DNA of 64,000 nt, taken from positions 496,001 through 560,000 of the forward strand of contig JAVHKY010000047.1 in the NCBI GenBank assembly GCA_035079385.1, given 5' to 3'. Source of the DNA: Aspidiotus rigidus (lineage: Eukaryota; Arthropoda; Insecta; Hemiptera; Diaspididae). The notes under the pieces are model-generated. The model was not told where the DNA came from. It ran no database searches and worked only from the letters and a program-made list of their open reading frames with translations. Positions within the stretch are counted from its first letter, which is position 1, and each line of letters begins with the position of its first letter. The position numbers were made by a program, and so were the translations under genes. Of the stretch, positions 1 through 13,900 are shown in pieces.

Positions 1-2910
1 TCGATTGACAACTTCAATTGATCAAAATTAACCATTAATGGACCATTTGAATGACAAACAATTGTTTATTAATGAACAATTTGAATTCACCAAAATTGTC
101 CATCAATGGAATTGACCAATCGATAAAAATTTTTCATTGATAGACAATTTGAGTGACAAAAAATTGCCCATTAATGAAAATTCAAATTGACCAAAATTGT
201 TCATTAATGGGCAGTTTCAATGATAAAGATTGTTCATTAATGGATAATTTTAATTGATAAAAATTGTGAATTATTGGACAGTTTACATTGACCAAATTGT
301 TCATTAATTTTCAATTAAAATTGTGCACTAATGGATGATTTTAATTGATATAAAAGAATTATCCTTTGATGGATAGTTTCAATTGATATTGAATTGCCCA
401 TTAATGAACAATTCAAATTCATAAAAATTGTTCACAATGGACAATTTTGATTGATAAGAATTGCCCATTAAGGGACAATTTAAACTCATAAAAATTGTCA
501 ATTAATGGAATTGATCAAAATTAACCATTAATGGACAATTTGAATTCACCAGCAATGGGAAATTCAAATTGACCAATGATGTTCATTAATGGGCAGTTTC
601 AATGGTAAAGATTGCTCATTAATGTACAATTTTAATTGATAAAAATTGTGAATTATTGGACAATTTACATTGAACAAATTGTTCATTATGTTCAATTAAA
701 ATTGTACACCGATGGACGATTTTAATTGATATAAAAGAATTATCTTTTGATGGATAGCTCGAATTGATATAAATTGCCCATTGATGAACAAATTTAAATT
801 GATAAAAATTATCCACAATGGATAATTTTGATTGATAAGAATTGTCCATTAATGGACAATTTAAATTCATAAAAATTGTCCATCAATAAACGATTTAAAT
901 TCACCAATTTATAAACATTTTCCATTAATACACAATTTTAGTGACAAATAATATTGTCCATCAATGGACAATTTCAATTGATAAAGATTGCTCACTAATA
1001 GATAATTTTGATTGATAAAAATTGTGAATTATTGGACAATTTATATTGATCAAAAGTGTTCATCAATTTTCAATTAAAATTGTCCTTTTTTGACGATTTC
1101 AACTGATATAAAAACACTATCCATGGATTGACAGTTTCAATTGATACAAATTGCCCAATAATGAACAATTTAAATTGATAAAAATTGTTCACAGTGGGCA
1201 ATTTTGATTGACAAGAATTGTCCATTAATGGACCAAATCATAAAAATCGTCAATTGATGGATGACTTCAATAGATATGAATTGTCCATTAATAGACCATT
1301 TAAATAAATAAAAATTAACCATTAATGGACAATTTCAATTAATAAAAATTGTCCATCAATAGACAATTTGAAAGAAATTTTCCATTAATGGGCAATTTGA
1401 AGGACAAAAGAGTGTTCATTGATGGACAATTCAAATTGACCAAAATGTATCATTAATGGACAATTTCAATAAAATTTATGAAGATTGTTCATTAGAGGAT
1501 AATTTTGATTGATAAAAATTGTGAATTATTGGTCAATTTATATTGACCAAAATTGTTCATTAATTTTCAATTAAAATTGTCCTTTTTTGACGATTTCAAC
1601 TGATATAAAAAAATTATCCATTGATTAACAGTTTCAATTGATATAAATTTCCCAATAATGAACAATTTAAAGTGATAAAAATTGTTCACAGTGGGCAATT
1701 TTGATTGATAAGAATTATCCATTAACGGACCAAATCATAAAAATCGTCAATTGATGGGCAATTTGAAGGACAAAAGATTGTTTAGTGATGGACAATTCAA
1801 ATTGACCAAAGTTGTTCATTAATAGACAATTTTAATTGATAAAGATTGCTCACTAATGGATAATTTTGATTGATAAAAATTGTGAATTATTGGACAATTT
1901 ATATTGATCAGAAGTGTTCATTAATTTTCAATTAAAATTGTCCTTTTTTGACAATTTCAACTGATATAAAAAAATTATATTTTGATGGATAGTTTCTGAT
2001 ATAAATTGCCCAATAATGAACAATTTAAAGTGATAGAAATTGTTCACAGTGGGTAATTTTGATTGATAAGAAGTATCCATTAACGGACCAAATCATAAAA
2101 ATCGTCAATTGATGGGCAATTTGAAGGACAAAAGATTGCTCAGTGATGGACAATTCAAATTGACCAAAGTTGTTCATTAATAGACAATTTTAATTGATAA
2201 AGATTGCTCACTAATGGATAATTTTGATTGATAAAAATTGTGAATTATTAGACAATTTATATTGATCAGAAGTGTTCATTAATTTTCAATTAAAATTGTC
2301 CTTTTTTGACGATTTCAACTGAGGTGATATAAAAAAATTATCCATTGATTAACAGTTTCAATTGATATAAATTTCCCAATAATGAACAATTTAAAGTGAT
2401 AAAAATTGTTCACAGTGGGTAATTTTGATTGATAAGAATTATCCACTAATGGTCAAAATCATAAAAATCGTCAACTAATGGATGATTTCAATAGATATGA
2501 ATTGTCCATTAATAGACCATTTAAATAAATAAAAATTAACCATTAATGGACAATTTCAATTAATAAAAATTGTGCATCAATAGACAATTTGAAAGAAATT
2601 TTCCATTAATGGGCAATTTGAAGGACAAAAAATTGTTCATTGAGGGACAATTCAAATTGACCAAAATTGTTCATTATAAGACAATTTTAATTGATAAAAA
2701 CTTTTTATTAATGGGTAATTTGAATGAGAAAAACTTGTCAATCGATGGACAATTTTTATTGACCAAAAATGTCCATCAATGATGAAAATTGTCCATTAAT
2801 AGACAATTTTGAACGATAAAAATTTTCTATCAACGACCAATTTGGATGACAGAAAATTGTCAATTAATGGTCAGTTTTGATTGACTAAAATTATTTATAA
2901 TGAACAATTT
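1..2910. repeat. AT-rich palindromic satellite, truncated by the window start
   Basis: The whole stretch is a degenerate tandem repeat with a basic unit of roughly 38-40 bp. Each unit alternates forms of 'AATTGTCCATTAATGGACAA' with 'TTGAATTGATAAAA'. The core ATTGTCCATTAATGGACAAT is a perfect inverted repeat, so each unit can form a hairpin; the cleanest copy is near 840-861. A higher-order period is visible from the landmark 'TTCAATTAAAATTGTCC'. It recurs near 310, 690, 1070, 1570, 1930 and 2290, with spacings of about 360-380 bp and one of about 500 bp. The open frames inside it are by-products of the repeat and differ between copies. The array fades out near 2910. Confidence 0.9.
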
Positions 2911-5424
2911 GAAGAAGAAAAATCAAAGAGATAACTTGGTAACCCAACACTATAAAGGCATGGTTGAAGACACCAGAGATTTCCACAAAAACAGGCATTG
3001 TTTGCCGGAATACTTTCAGATATAGTAACAAAGCAAGGAAAGTTACTCTGGGAGGTAAAGTGGATGCAAAGATGAAGTACTGCTAAATGGCCTTTGCTCA
3101 CAGATTGAGGGCAAAGGATGTTCATCAATGTTCACAAATCAGTCACTCGTCTTTGTGAGTTCGATTATATACACACAAAAATAATCTTGTAGAAACAAAG
3201 AGAACAATTTCGATTTTAATGAGACTATTGAAAAATTCAACCGGTTCTTCTTCATTTTCCCTTCAGATTCTGAACGATTGTAGTAATAATAATATATGTG
3301 CGGGAAGAACATCGTCGCAATACCTAGCAGTAAAAATATGAAATACCTAGCAATATTTTTTACTAGAGAACCGAGTACAATCAATGAATTTGACAACCGC
3401 TTTTATTAAGCTGTCATTTCCTTTTCATACAAACATAACTATTTCAAAAATATACTATAAAAAATGTGGTTATGAATATAGAGAGAAAATTTATGACCCT
3501 GTCTTTTATGAGTTCGCAATTGGTACGTTTTCTAATATGCTCCCATCTACTGGAATTTGTGCCGGTAATTTTACGACTGATTCGTGCTTACGTCCTGCAC
3601 AAGAAAGTTTAAATTCGAACCGACTCTAAAGTCTAGAACAATGATAAATTTATTTTGATCGAAACGAAGAATACGTTTACTTCATTTTCATGTTTAGTCG
3701 CATGATCGATGTTGTATTTAGAAGCGCGACCACTAGCTCCAACGCTTACTCATTTACGAAAACCAAAAACAGCGTTACGATCAACAGAGGAAGATCGTTT
3801 GTAATTATTCCTATTATAGACGAACGATTGAGAAAGATTCATAGAAATTTTGAGGATATTTGTATGTTTGCGGTCTCGAAGAAAGCGACCATAAGGTGCG
3901 GACTAGAATAGCGTTGCATCAAAACAATAAAACAGTATTAGAAATTAAGGATAACAGCTTCTACAAATTTGTAAATCCTTCAATATGGACCATAATTCAA
4001 GTCAACCGAGTAAGGCTGTAGGTGTAATCTACAACCACATAACAATTTATTGGAATTAGCATTTTCATATTGAATAGGCCGTGTAATATACATATTGTGT
4101 ACTAGTATTAAGAATATATAGATGTAGAAAAATAGAAGAGAGATAGAAAGATTGTGATAGAACAAAAGCTAGAATCAATTTCTAATCCTAAGCTTCGAGA
4201 TTTAGGTTTTCTTAATCTTCTTTCTAAAGTATTACGCTCAAGGCACGGAGTTTGAACTTTCAGACCCTGCCAATTTTCAATGCCAGACAGACAAGCCTCC
4301 TTCGATCAATTTTTAAGATATGTATACCGAAAAAGAAACTGTGCATGAAATAGAATTTGTCATGTACAAATGTAGAAAAGGAACGGTGGGAACATATTAC
4401 AAAACGAGACTCGGAAATAGCATAAAAAATCCTAGATTCAGCAATAGACTCTCCCGCAGAGTTGAACGGGATAGGGTGGAGCAGAATAGATGGAAGAAGA
4501 TTCTGTATAAAAACAAGATACAGAGACGGAATGATGAGATAAGCTACAATAAAGTTGATGATGAAACGTAGATCCGACCAGTTGAACTTGTTAGATCATA
4601 TACAACTCGTAATAAGTCAGTATGCATACTCTTTTACAGTCAACCATTGCATGGCTGAATCAATACTCCAAGTCTCGATAGTCCCAAGAGAAACCATTCT
4701 TACAATGAAATGAATCCTTATAATTAGGATCCACGCGCGAGCTATTATTAAGCTAATTTGGAACGTTACTCGGGCATGAGTATTTGTACTTCATCAGACT
4801 CACGAAAGACACGACATTTTGTAATTTCGACGCGTGAATATGAAGTTCAATATTATTTTCGCCTACGCTGAATTTCGCAAATCAATTTTCACAGTACGGT
4901 GCACGGAAGACGAACAATCGGATATACATGAAAGAGTGCATCATGATATCGCGTATCAAGATGAACTTGTACTCGATGATGCTGTTCTTGAGGTGATCAA
5001 GTGGAAACGAAACTGTTCCGCGTGACTACAACATTCATTACTCATCTCACAGGGTTCTGTAATGGTCCCGAGATGCACACGGCGTGGCGAGTACAATCAA
5101 TTCCAGATTTATTTCCACTGCGGTCAGATTTTTCAATCGAATATCATTTAGCGAAGTGACCGCACGAAAATCTGTCGGTAAATTTACCCAAACAAACATC
5201 AAAGCGTTCGCACTGTACAAAGAAAAGAATAGTTCCCATACGTGATAGCGATATTATGCGTAATGATAACTTTTAAAACAGAGAATTTATGTACAAATAA
5301 GCGGGTCCAATTCTCACGATTCGTGATGTCAAATTAACTTGTTTTGTATTATAATTTTTTGTACAACACTCGAATAGCTTCAGGCAATTAAAAAAAAAAA
5401 TAATAAGACGAATTGTGCAGTCAC

Positions 5425-5427
<3 letters not shown>
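2911..5427. other. Single-copy-looking DNA with no recognised gene
   Basis: Reading frames here are all under 90 codons and match no family I recognise, and no exon pair with matching splice phases could be built. The upstream exon(s) of the fibrinogen-related gene could lie here or further upstream, because its first recognised exon begins with the third base of a split codon. I could not identify a signal-peptide exon. Confidence 0.4.

Positions 5428-5460
<33 letters not shown>
5428..5460. repeat. (TA)n microsatellite
   Basis: About 15 uninterrupted TA dinucleotides, preceded by CACACAA and followed by TGTATACC. Confidence 0.95.
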
Positions 5461-5463
<3 letters not shown>

Positions 5464-6134
5464 ACCTTTACGTAGAAGCGCAAAAAATGTTATGAATTAT
5501 ACCTGTAAAATCATGATCAAGTTCATCAACCCTTTCGACGATATGAAAAATAAGAACTGACCGTTAATCGACTCAATTTTACAGATTTTTCCTATTAGGA
5601 AAAGTGAGGTATTAGACCCGTCCGTTCAGGTTTCTTTACATTATTATGTATGAATGTTTGTATTTATTTATAAGATTTTTTTGTCGGCGGAACTCCGCCG
5701 AAACTACCGCATAGATTTTTTAGTGACTTGGCTGAAGGTGTGCATCTGAAATTTCTTTGAGAATCGGACAAGTAGTTCTCGAGAAATTTTCAATTTCACA
5801 CCATTTTATGAGTAGCTGCTCACGTTACCAGACGTGGATTTGATCCTTTCTATTGTTATTTTCTTTTTTGGTCTTCATCAAGTGCCCTAAGGGACTCTTG
5901 GTGACTTCATTCTTGAATATATTATTGATATAAATACATCATTTTTCGAGTATACGTAATTAATAATAGTTTTTAGTTGATTTTTTAAAATATCTTTTTT
6001 CTTTTTGTCAAGCTCACTCTTTTTTTTTCACTAGTCATACTCGATAGTGGGAACGTCGAGTTCGAATAATTGAGGACGAATTTGCTAGTCTCCCTCAAAT
6101 GTGCTGCAAGACTCTCTTGGTGGCTTCATTCTTG

Positions 6135-6459
6135 AAAAAAAATTTTCTGGCATAGCCAAATAAATGAAAATCATGTTCCATGTCTTTTATATTTTATCAG
6201 TCATCATGAAATATTTCAGTCTAGGCTTCTACTAGGTCAAGTGTTCGTGAGATATTATTCGTTTACCCCTTTACCTATCTTGGCGTCGTATAAGTCTTCT
6301 ATGAGAAATACGAGGTAGCGCGAACTCGCTCCGCTCGTTCGCCCCCCGTCTCGCTGTTGTATTGGAATGGTATGTGACATTTCAAGTCTAGGGGACTTGG
6401 AAAAATTTCGACTATCCAGCCTTTATTTATTTAATTATTTAATTATTTAATTATTGAAT

Positions 6460-6511
<52 letters not shown>

Positions 6512-6755
6512 TTATTAATTCTTGTACTAGGTCAAGTGTTCATGAGATATTATTCGTTTACCCCTTTACCTATCTTGGCGTCGTATAAGTCTTCTATGAG
6601 AAATATGAGGTAGCGCGAACTCGCTCCGCTCGTTCGCCCCCTGTCTCGCTGTTGTATTGGAATGGTGTGAGACAATTCAAGTCTAAGGGACCCCTCTAAT
6701 TATTAATTATATTAATTATTTAATTATATTAATTATTTAATTATATTAATTATTT

Positions 6756-6792
<37 letters not shown>

Positions 6793-7701
6793 TTCAATTA
6801 TTTAATTATTTAATTATTTAATTATTTTATTTATTTAATTATTTAATTATATTAATTATTTAATTATTTATTTATTTAATTATTTAATTATCAATTAATT
6901 AATTAATTAATCAATTAATTAATTATTTATTATTATTACGCGGGGTGTACTCGCGAATTTCTGAATCACCCACGGGGTAGAGATTTCTCTTGACGGGGGG
7001 AGGGGGGGGGGTGTACTCGCGAGTTTCAAAATCGGGATCCGGCGAGAGAAAAGACATGGAACATGTCAAAATTTTCTAATTATTAATTATATTATTTATT
7101 TAATTATTTATTCATTTAATTATTCATTTATTTAATTATTTATTTATTTAATTATTTAATTATTCAATTATTTATTTATTTAATTATTTAATTATTTATT
7201 TATTTATTTATTTATTAATTTATCTATTATTAATTATTATTATTACGCGGAATTATTTATTATTATTACGCGGGGTGTACTCGCGAATTTCTGAATCACC
7301 CAAGGGGTAGAGATTTTCCAATTATTCATTATATTAATTATTTAATTATTTATTTATTTAATTATTAATTAATTAATTAATTATTTATTATTATTACGCG
7401 AGGTGTACTCGCGAATTTCTGAATCACCCAAGGGGTAGAGATTTTCCAATTATTAATTACAATAATTATTTAATTATTCATTTATTTGATTATTTAATTA
7501 TTTATTTATTTATTTATCTATTATTAATTATTATTATTACGCGGAATTATTTATTATTATTACGCGGGGTGTACTCGCGAATTTCTGAATCACCCAAGGG
7601 GTAGAGATTTTCCAATTATTAATTATATTAATTATTTAATTATTTACTTATTTAATTATTTAATTATTTATTTATTTAATTATTTAATTATTGAATTATT
7701 T

Positions 7702-7754
<53 letters not shown>

Positions 7755-7909
7755 TTATTAATTATTATTATTACGCGGGGTGTACTCGCGAATTTCTGAA
7801 TCACCCACGGGGTAGAGATTTCTCTTGACGGGGGGGAGTGGGGGGGTGTACTCGCGAGTTTCAAAATCGGGGTCCGGCGAGAGAAAAGACATGGAACATG
7901 TCAAAAATC
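6135..7909 (+). mobile_element. TTTA-rich element with inverted termini, copy 1
   Basis: The element is bounded by inverted copies of CATGTTCCATGTCTTTT (6172-6188 and 7884-7900). The same termini bound the inverted copy at 56672-57680, and short stretches of homology extend just past them. The interior is mainly (TTTA)n/(AATT)n arrays. It also holds two copies of a roughly 135-bp module (6232-6370 and 6530-6665; 'AGGTCAAGTGTTCGTGAGAT' to 'TTGTATTGGAATGGT'). A shorter module, 'GGGTGTACTCGCGAATTTCT', occurs five times (near 6940, 7264, 7396, 7565 and 7775). No transposase frame is present, so it looks non-autonomous. The AT arrays probably expanded after insertion. Confidence 0.7.
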
Positions 7910-8249
7910 GCTGAGCTGAAATTATCAAAATGTAAATGAATTTTGAACGCTGAATCCAATGCCGTTCTCAGTTTTTTCAGTGGACATTTCAATTTTTCGT
8001 ATTCGTATGGAATATTCACGTTTATTCGCAGCGCGTTGTTGCGGGACGTAACACAATTTCTCGATATCTGAAGTATCAGCTATCGAGAAGAAACGCCTGC
8101 ACGTTCCGCAACAACGCGCTGCGAATAAACGTGAATATTTCATACGAATACGAAAAATTGAAAACGTCCTATCAAAAAACTGAGAACGGCATTGAATTCA
8201 GCGTTCAAAATTCATTTAAAATTGGATAATTTTAGCTCAGCAATTTTCA
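7903..8249. mobile_element. Foldback MITE (long inverted repeat)
   Basis: The left arm (about 7903-8050) and right arm (about 8085-8249) are inverted copies with scattered mismatches. Both contain 'CGTTTATTCGCAGCGCGTTG' or its reverse complement, and both end in 'GCTGAGCT' or 'AGCTCAGC'. The central loop is about 35 bases. There is no coding capacity. It sits exactly at the right end of the TTTA-rich element, so one probably inserted beside the other. Confidence 0.75.
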
Positions 8250-8464
8250 AAAAGTTTGAATTTGTTGGGTAGTGTAATAATTGATAGTTTTATTATTATT
8301 AGTAATACTCAATACTGAAAATCTTGAGTTTGAAAATCCATACATCCATGATTGAGTGTGTGCTGCGAGTTGACTTCATTCTTAATTTATTATTGATTTT
8401 TACGTTATTTTTTCGTGTATACATTATAATTGGTAGCAGTTGATAATTGATTTGAGGTGTCTCA

Positions 8465-8745
8465 GAAGATGGGAATATTATTTTCAATCTTAACTAGCTT
8501 CTTTGAGTGAGATTCAAGATTGGACCTACGAGTGAACCAGGCTCGGGTGCGATATATTTGTTTGTTAATGCGTTTGGAGAGGTAAGAGAGCGTGGGAAGG
8601 AATGAGGAGTTGAATGATGGGAGATTGGTTGCTTGTTTGCCTTCGATATCGACTTTTTTAGTTTTTCGCATTGTCTTGGTATCTGCATCTCCTGCGACGG
8701 AGAATCTCGGGGTGGAGTTTGCGTAGAAAGTCGTGAATACAATTT
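8465..8745 (-). pseudogene. Possible decayed LINE RNase H / C-terminal fragment
   Basis: Read on the minus strand, two overlapping frames give peptides such as 'GKQATNLPSF' and, further on, 'NLESHSKKLVKIENN'. These line up loosely with the 'AKQATSLP' and 'NLTDNKLRKIKTN' segments of the RNase H-bearing LINE at 37591-40640. The frame is broken and the similarity is weak, so this could be coincidence. It would be an older relic of the same superfamily. Confidence 0.3.
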
Positions 8746-8902
8746 ATGAGTGGATGAAAAGAATAGCGACTGGAGACAGCATTAAGTGATACCAGGAATC
8801 GGAGGTAATCAAGAATTGAGCCACTCAGCCTAATACACAGTATATTAGACTAATACTAGACTGAGAACAACGCATAGGAAAGAGTAATTGTGAAGCTTTT
8901 TT

Positions 8903-10915
8903 TAGCGGGGAACCCGCTATCCCTTTTGTTGGGGGTACGGTTGATGACATCGTGAAGTTGACGACGTCGTCACGTCACGAGGTTGATGACGTTACGGAGA
9001 GGGGGAGACTTGGACAAATTTCCACTCTTGAGCTTTATGTGACAGAAGGGGGGTCTTAGAAGAACAACAGCTTGCTTGAAATTGCAGCGCGTTCAAGTTG
9101 TCACGTCATCATTTTCAGGACTTGGAAAAACTTGAGGCTCTAAGCTTTATATGATAGGAGAGGAACTTGGAAAAATTCTCATGACAGCGTTGACAGGGGG
9201 AGGAAGCAGACGGATCACTTTTAGTTTGGAAAAATTTCAGATTTTTTTACATATATAGGCCTATACTTAGGCTTATAAGCAGAGCCCGGATTCCTCGGCA
9301 TTTGCCAAATCATTTTAGCGCGTCCGAAAAACATGAAAATGATAAAGAAGTACGTATTGGGGATGGGAGAGGCTAGGAGAAAAAAATCATTTTGCCAAAA
9401 ATCGCTGAAAACGGCGTTTAAAGCCGAAAAAGGCCGAAAATGATCATTTTGTTTAAATATCGTCTAAAATTTGAAAATGTCGGACAAAACCTGCTTTATT
9501 TTGCTTACAATTCAGCAATTTTGATGAAATTTGGACAAATTGTTGGAAATTTTTATTTTTAGTTTAAAGTTGAAAAATTTTGATTTAAAAATTGCTAGGA
9601 TTTCTTATTTATGACTTGATCGTTTATTTTGGTCAAAATCACGTAATTGTGGTCGTAAATTGAATAATTCTGTTTGTGAATTTGTAAAAGCACTGAAAAC
9701 GCATATTTTTTTCATTTTTCTTTTCTCAAATGCCGAAGAATGCCGAAAATGCAACATTAAATACCGAAACTTTTCAGTTTCAATGCCGAAAAATCCGGGC
9801 TCCGCGTATAAGATTTTTCTCCTGCAAAGCTACTGGATAGATTCAGCTCAGGGCTCAAAATTAAATGGAATTATTGCCAAGTCTTTTTCTCTCTCCTCCT
9901 GTAGCTCGAAATTTCAACCTCTGACACTTCTCCTACTTCTTATTCTGCTCCTCCAAGTCCTTGGTAAACGTGGGTCAACCTTCTGTCATTTTTAGACTAG
10001 AGTCTTTACCGCTACAAACTTTACATACAAATCACTTCCTCTCTCACTAACTTATACCTCGAAATTTAAACCTCTGACACCATTTCTTTTTTTTCCTTTC
10101 TCATTCCTCTTCTGCTTTCCCAAGTCCTTGGTAATTTTCGGTCAACCATCTGAAATTATTTAGATCCTCAAAGTAGGTCAATCCTTTAAAGGAGTTAAAC
10201 GAGGGGTGGCAGGGAACCTGTTTTATGGGGCACGTGGGATCTAAAAAATGTAGATTGTGACCTCACAAGGCTGACCTGTGATGTCATCCAATTGTGACGT
10301 CACAATCCGAACTTTGAAGCAATATGTAATAGGAAAGGAAGTGAAAAAAACTGATCTATGACGTCATTAGCTTGTGACGTCACAAGGCTAACCTATGACG
10401 CCGCAAGTCCCGTCACCCAAGCTATATATGATGAGCTTTACATGATGGGCGGTGAAAAAAACTGACTTATGTCATCAGATTGTGACGTCACAAGACTAAT
10501 CTATGATGTCATCAAACTGTGATGTCACAAGTCCCGTCACTTGAACTATATATGATGGGAGGGGGAAAGGCCCCGCCTCTTAAGCTGTATATGATGGGAG
10601 GAGGACTTGAAAAAAAGGAAGCCTAGACCTAGATAAAGCTAGTATAAAGAAGGGACCTATCATAGGCCTAGTATAATATAGTTTGAGAGTCTAAATTTTT
10701 CTCGAATCTCGAGCAGGAGGGGGACCTGGAAAAATTTTGACTCTCGAGCGTTTATATGATAGAAGTGTGACTTAGAAAAATTACTATCATACATGGCTCG
10801 AGAGTCGAAAGTTTTTCAAGTCCCCCTGCCTCCTATCATATATAGCTCGAGAGTCGAAATTTTTCCAAGTTTTTTGTTGGACGGCGCACGGCAAATTTCC
10901 CAAAAGGTTCCCTGT
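8903..10915 (+). mobile_element. CAGGGAACC-family repeat, left inverted arm
   Basis: The arm starts at AGCGGGGAACCCGCTATCCC (8903). It contains GTGACGTCAC-rich blocks at 10240-10560 and tandem modules of the type 'GACTTGGAAAAATTTCGACT ... CTCGAGCTATATATGATAGG' at 10680-10900. An internal terminus, CAGGGAACCTGTTTTATGGG, lies near 10209. Segments 9060-9187, 9290-9560, 9830-10240 and 10240-10640 recur inverted at 17588-17715, 17190-17470, 16480-16900 and 16000-16500 respectively. No protein-coding frame is recognisable. The family is non-autonomous and has many relatives in this window. Confidence 0.7.
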
Positions 10916-13900
10916 TAAAATTCCTTTCGTCTAGCCTAAAATTTCCGACTATTTGGTTTTGATAATCCCTCTCGACAGCTCGAAAGTTGACTCCATTTTT
11001 TTCCCAACCTTAGTGGTGCATTTAGAACATTTCTTTCGGGGAGGAGGGGCTCGTAAGTTTTCGGACAAAGTTCAATTAGGCAAAAAAGAGCTTTATAAGT
11101 TGATTGGGTACGTGGAACTCCTCAACCCCCACCCGCCACCGTAATACGCCACTGCTTAACCCCTCTCCTCTTGTTCTTTCTTATTCTCCTTTTTTTTAAA
11201 ACTTCGGACACTGATGGTCAATCTTCGAAATTGATGTTTTCAAGTTCCTGAAGTAGATCACCGCCCCCACCTCCTTAAGAACAACAATTTTTCGGTGGGA
11301 CGGTGGCCATTTTCCTAGAGAATCCTCGTGCGCGCAGGCGCAGAAAATCGAATGGTTCCTTCTCCTCCTCTTTGCCTAAAATACTGATCTAGATTCGCGC
11401 CTTCACAGTAAAGATACTTCTAACGTTGGATCCTTTCGAAAAAACGACTTTCAAGAACATTATTGAGGATTAAGACCAACGAGAGATGAGGACCCAAAAA
11501 TTATACAATTCAACCATACAAAAGAGACGCAGAAAAGAGAGCTTTAAAGAGAACAATCAAAATTTAAGAATTTTGAATTGTGAATCGACAAAAAAGGTGC
11601 AATGCGAAGCTTCAAACTTCACAGACAGCTTCAGCTCTGGAAAATTTCAATCGCCGAACCATGCAGATCAATTCTGGCACTTAGAAAGCTCGGGTGAGTT
11701 TCGAAGAGTTTCAGACTTTCCACAAATTCTATTTTTTTGTGAAGGTCAAAATTCCAAATTTCTTGACATTTCCCTGCTCTTTTAAGTTTGAGATTCCACA
11801 TTTATTTAATTCAGAATTCCAGTATACACACTTTATTGTATCGCCGATGTACTCAAGCATAAAATTTGCACAAATCATACGCCTCTCAAAACCCTCAAGA
11901 CCTGTAATTATTTTAAGATCCTATTTTATCAATTTTCCAAGTCTCAACTCTACGGTGTTTGCATTTCAGTGAAGTCGATTTCAAGTTTCTATGTCTACCT
12001 TCTAAAGATGAAATATCCATCTGATGACTGCGGCTACACTTCATGTTCATTTATCTGACCTTAAAGAAAGAAAACAATCAAACAGATTTTTTGAGCGGCT
12101 TCAAAGACCTATGCACTGTAGGACAGCTCAGGGAAGCCGTCCGAAAACTGAGATTTAGCATCAAACATCAATTGAGAGGCGCTCGAGCTCTGCTCTTTTT
12201 GACTAGAATCCAGAATTGAATTCCTTGACCTCTCTCCTATCAATATATGGCAAGTTTCATCACGTAAACACACTCTAAAGTTTTAATGTGTAAAATCTCT
12301 TTAAATCGTTACTCCTTATCAGAGGATTTTCGAGAAGGGCGAGTTCCTATGATGTATATCTGTGGTCCCTAGAACAGGTTTTTGAAGAAAAGGCGAGTCT
12401 TTCCAAGAGGGGCGAGTATGGACTCTTTGTAGGAGCGGTCTCACGGGATGGATATGGTGGTTCCTAGTGGCGTGAATTGAAGTACATATATAGATGGACC
12501 TTTCTACTGAATAAGTTACATCCTCGGACCACTACGTGTGCACTCCGCACAGCCGTTCTAAACTTTCGACAGCGTTTTTGTCGAAACACGTTTTGTCGAG
12601 CTTCGCCCTTCTTGTTATTGAAACGGTCAGTTAAAGTGGGTCATTTAGGGACAATATGAACATTTTGGAGAGGAGAATCCCTCAATCGATCACTGTGTGA
12701 AAGATGTATACCAACGTCATTTGAACTTGGCATCACTCACCCTTCGATCGGTCTATGACATTTCCCCTCTGGACTTACAGTGAGCGGCAGTAACGAATAG
12801 GGAAAAATTACCATTTCGTGCTCGTCCACAATTACCGCCAATGAAGTGTAATTCGATTTTAACGAGCGATTCTGCAATGTTTTCGAGCTGCAAATTCACG
12901 CGGCAATAAGTACGTCATAGAACAATGAATAAGCAATCCGCCTGATATTTTACATAAATTATATTTTGAAATAAAGTCTATTTCGATAATTCTGTCAAGG
13001 TTCTTCGATAAGAAAATCGGACGAGTGTTCGCGTTCATGTTTGAAAGGACACCACGAAAAACTTCAAACGCCATTCCATCATCGTCGCAGAAAAAATATG
13101 AAAACAATGTTCGGGTGAAAGGACAGCGCTGCTGGACGAGTATTATAGATCCTAAAATAGGAAAGTACAGTACAGTCTATACGCGAATTCCGTACTTTAC
13201 TTTCGAACAATAGGTTTTCAGAATGTACTCTACATGATACGAATACGGATAACGCTTTGGAGTATTATATACTTCAACCTAATTATTAGGTTAATTAATT
13301 TAATACAAGCGGCAGCGGACCTTCATTATTTCACACAAATTATAGACGCACAGAACTCGATTGAAGGTAGCTGACGGATTGAAAGTGAAAGTACAGAGAG
13401 GTTCGGCGATCAAATTTTCGCGTAAAAGCGTTCGACGAGAGATAAAAATTGAATTCGAACGAAAAATCTGCGAATCTATATACCAGCGGGTCAAGCGACA
13501 ACGTTGGATACCTGTCGAGCATTATTTTGGGAATGTTTTCACGGCACGAGTACGATATCATTTCGATACAGAGATCACAAATTCAGCGCATAGATTTTAT
13601 ATTTCCCAGTCGCGCCTTGCAAACGGTTTTACGTAACGCAAAACTTTTCAACAATATTATGCATAATATTACAAAATGATATAATGATAGGAACGACGTC
13701 TCGACTTGAGAGCTGACGAAAATCAGCTCGAAAATTTAACGAGAGCGGCATCTATCGACGACGTAATTACGTACAAAAAATCATCACATTAGTCTTATCC
13801 TCAAATCACGCGTCGATTATGTCTCACAGTGGAAAATGATCCGATTCTAACTACCATACAGGTGTGGTGAAGAGTTCAGGGGCCACTTCTGATAAGTATG

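Noticed and set aside
619..870. Short proteins inside the AT-rich satellite
   Set aside because: They are translations of the tandem repeat and are not conserved between units.
1..2910. CRISPR array
   Set aside because: Units are contiguous and degenerate with no unique spacers, and the context is eukaryotic.
13361..13679. Genes in the overlapping frames near 13.3-13.7 kb
   Set aside because: Four frames on both strands are open over the same bases and none shows a domain. This is expected by chance in a locally stop-poor stretch.
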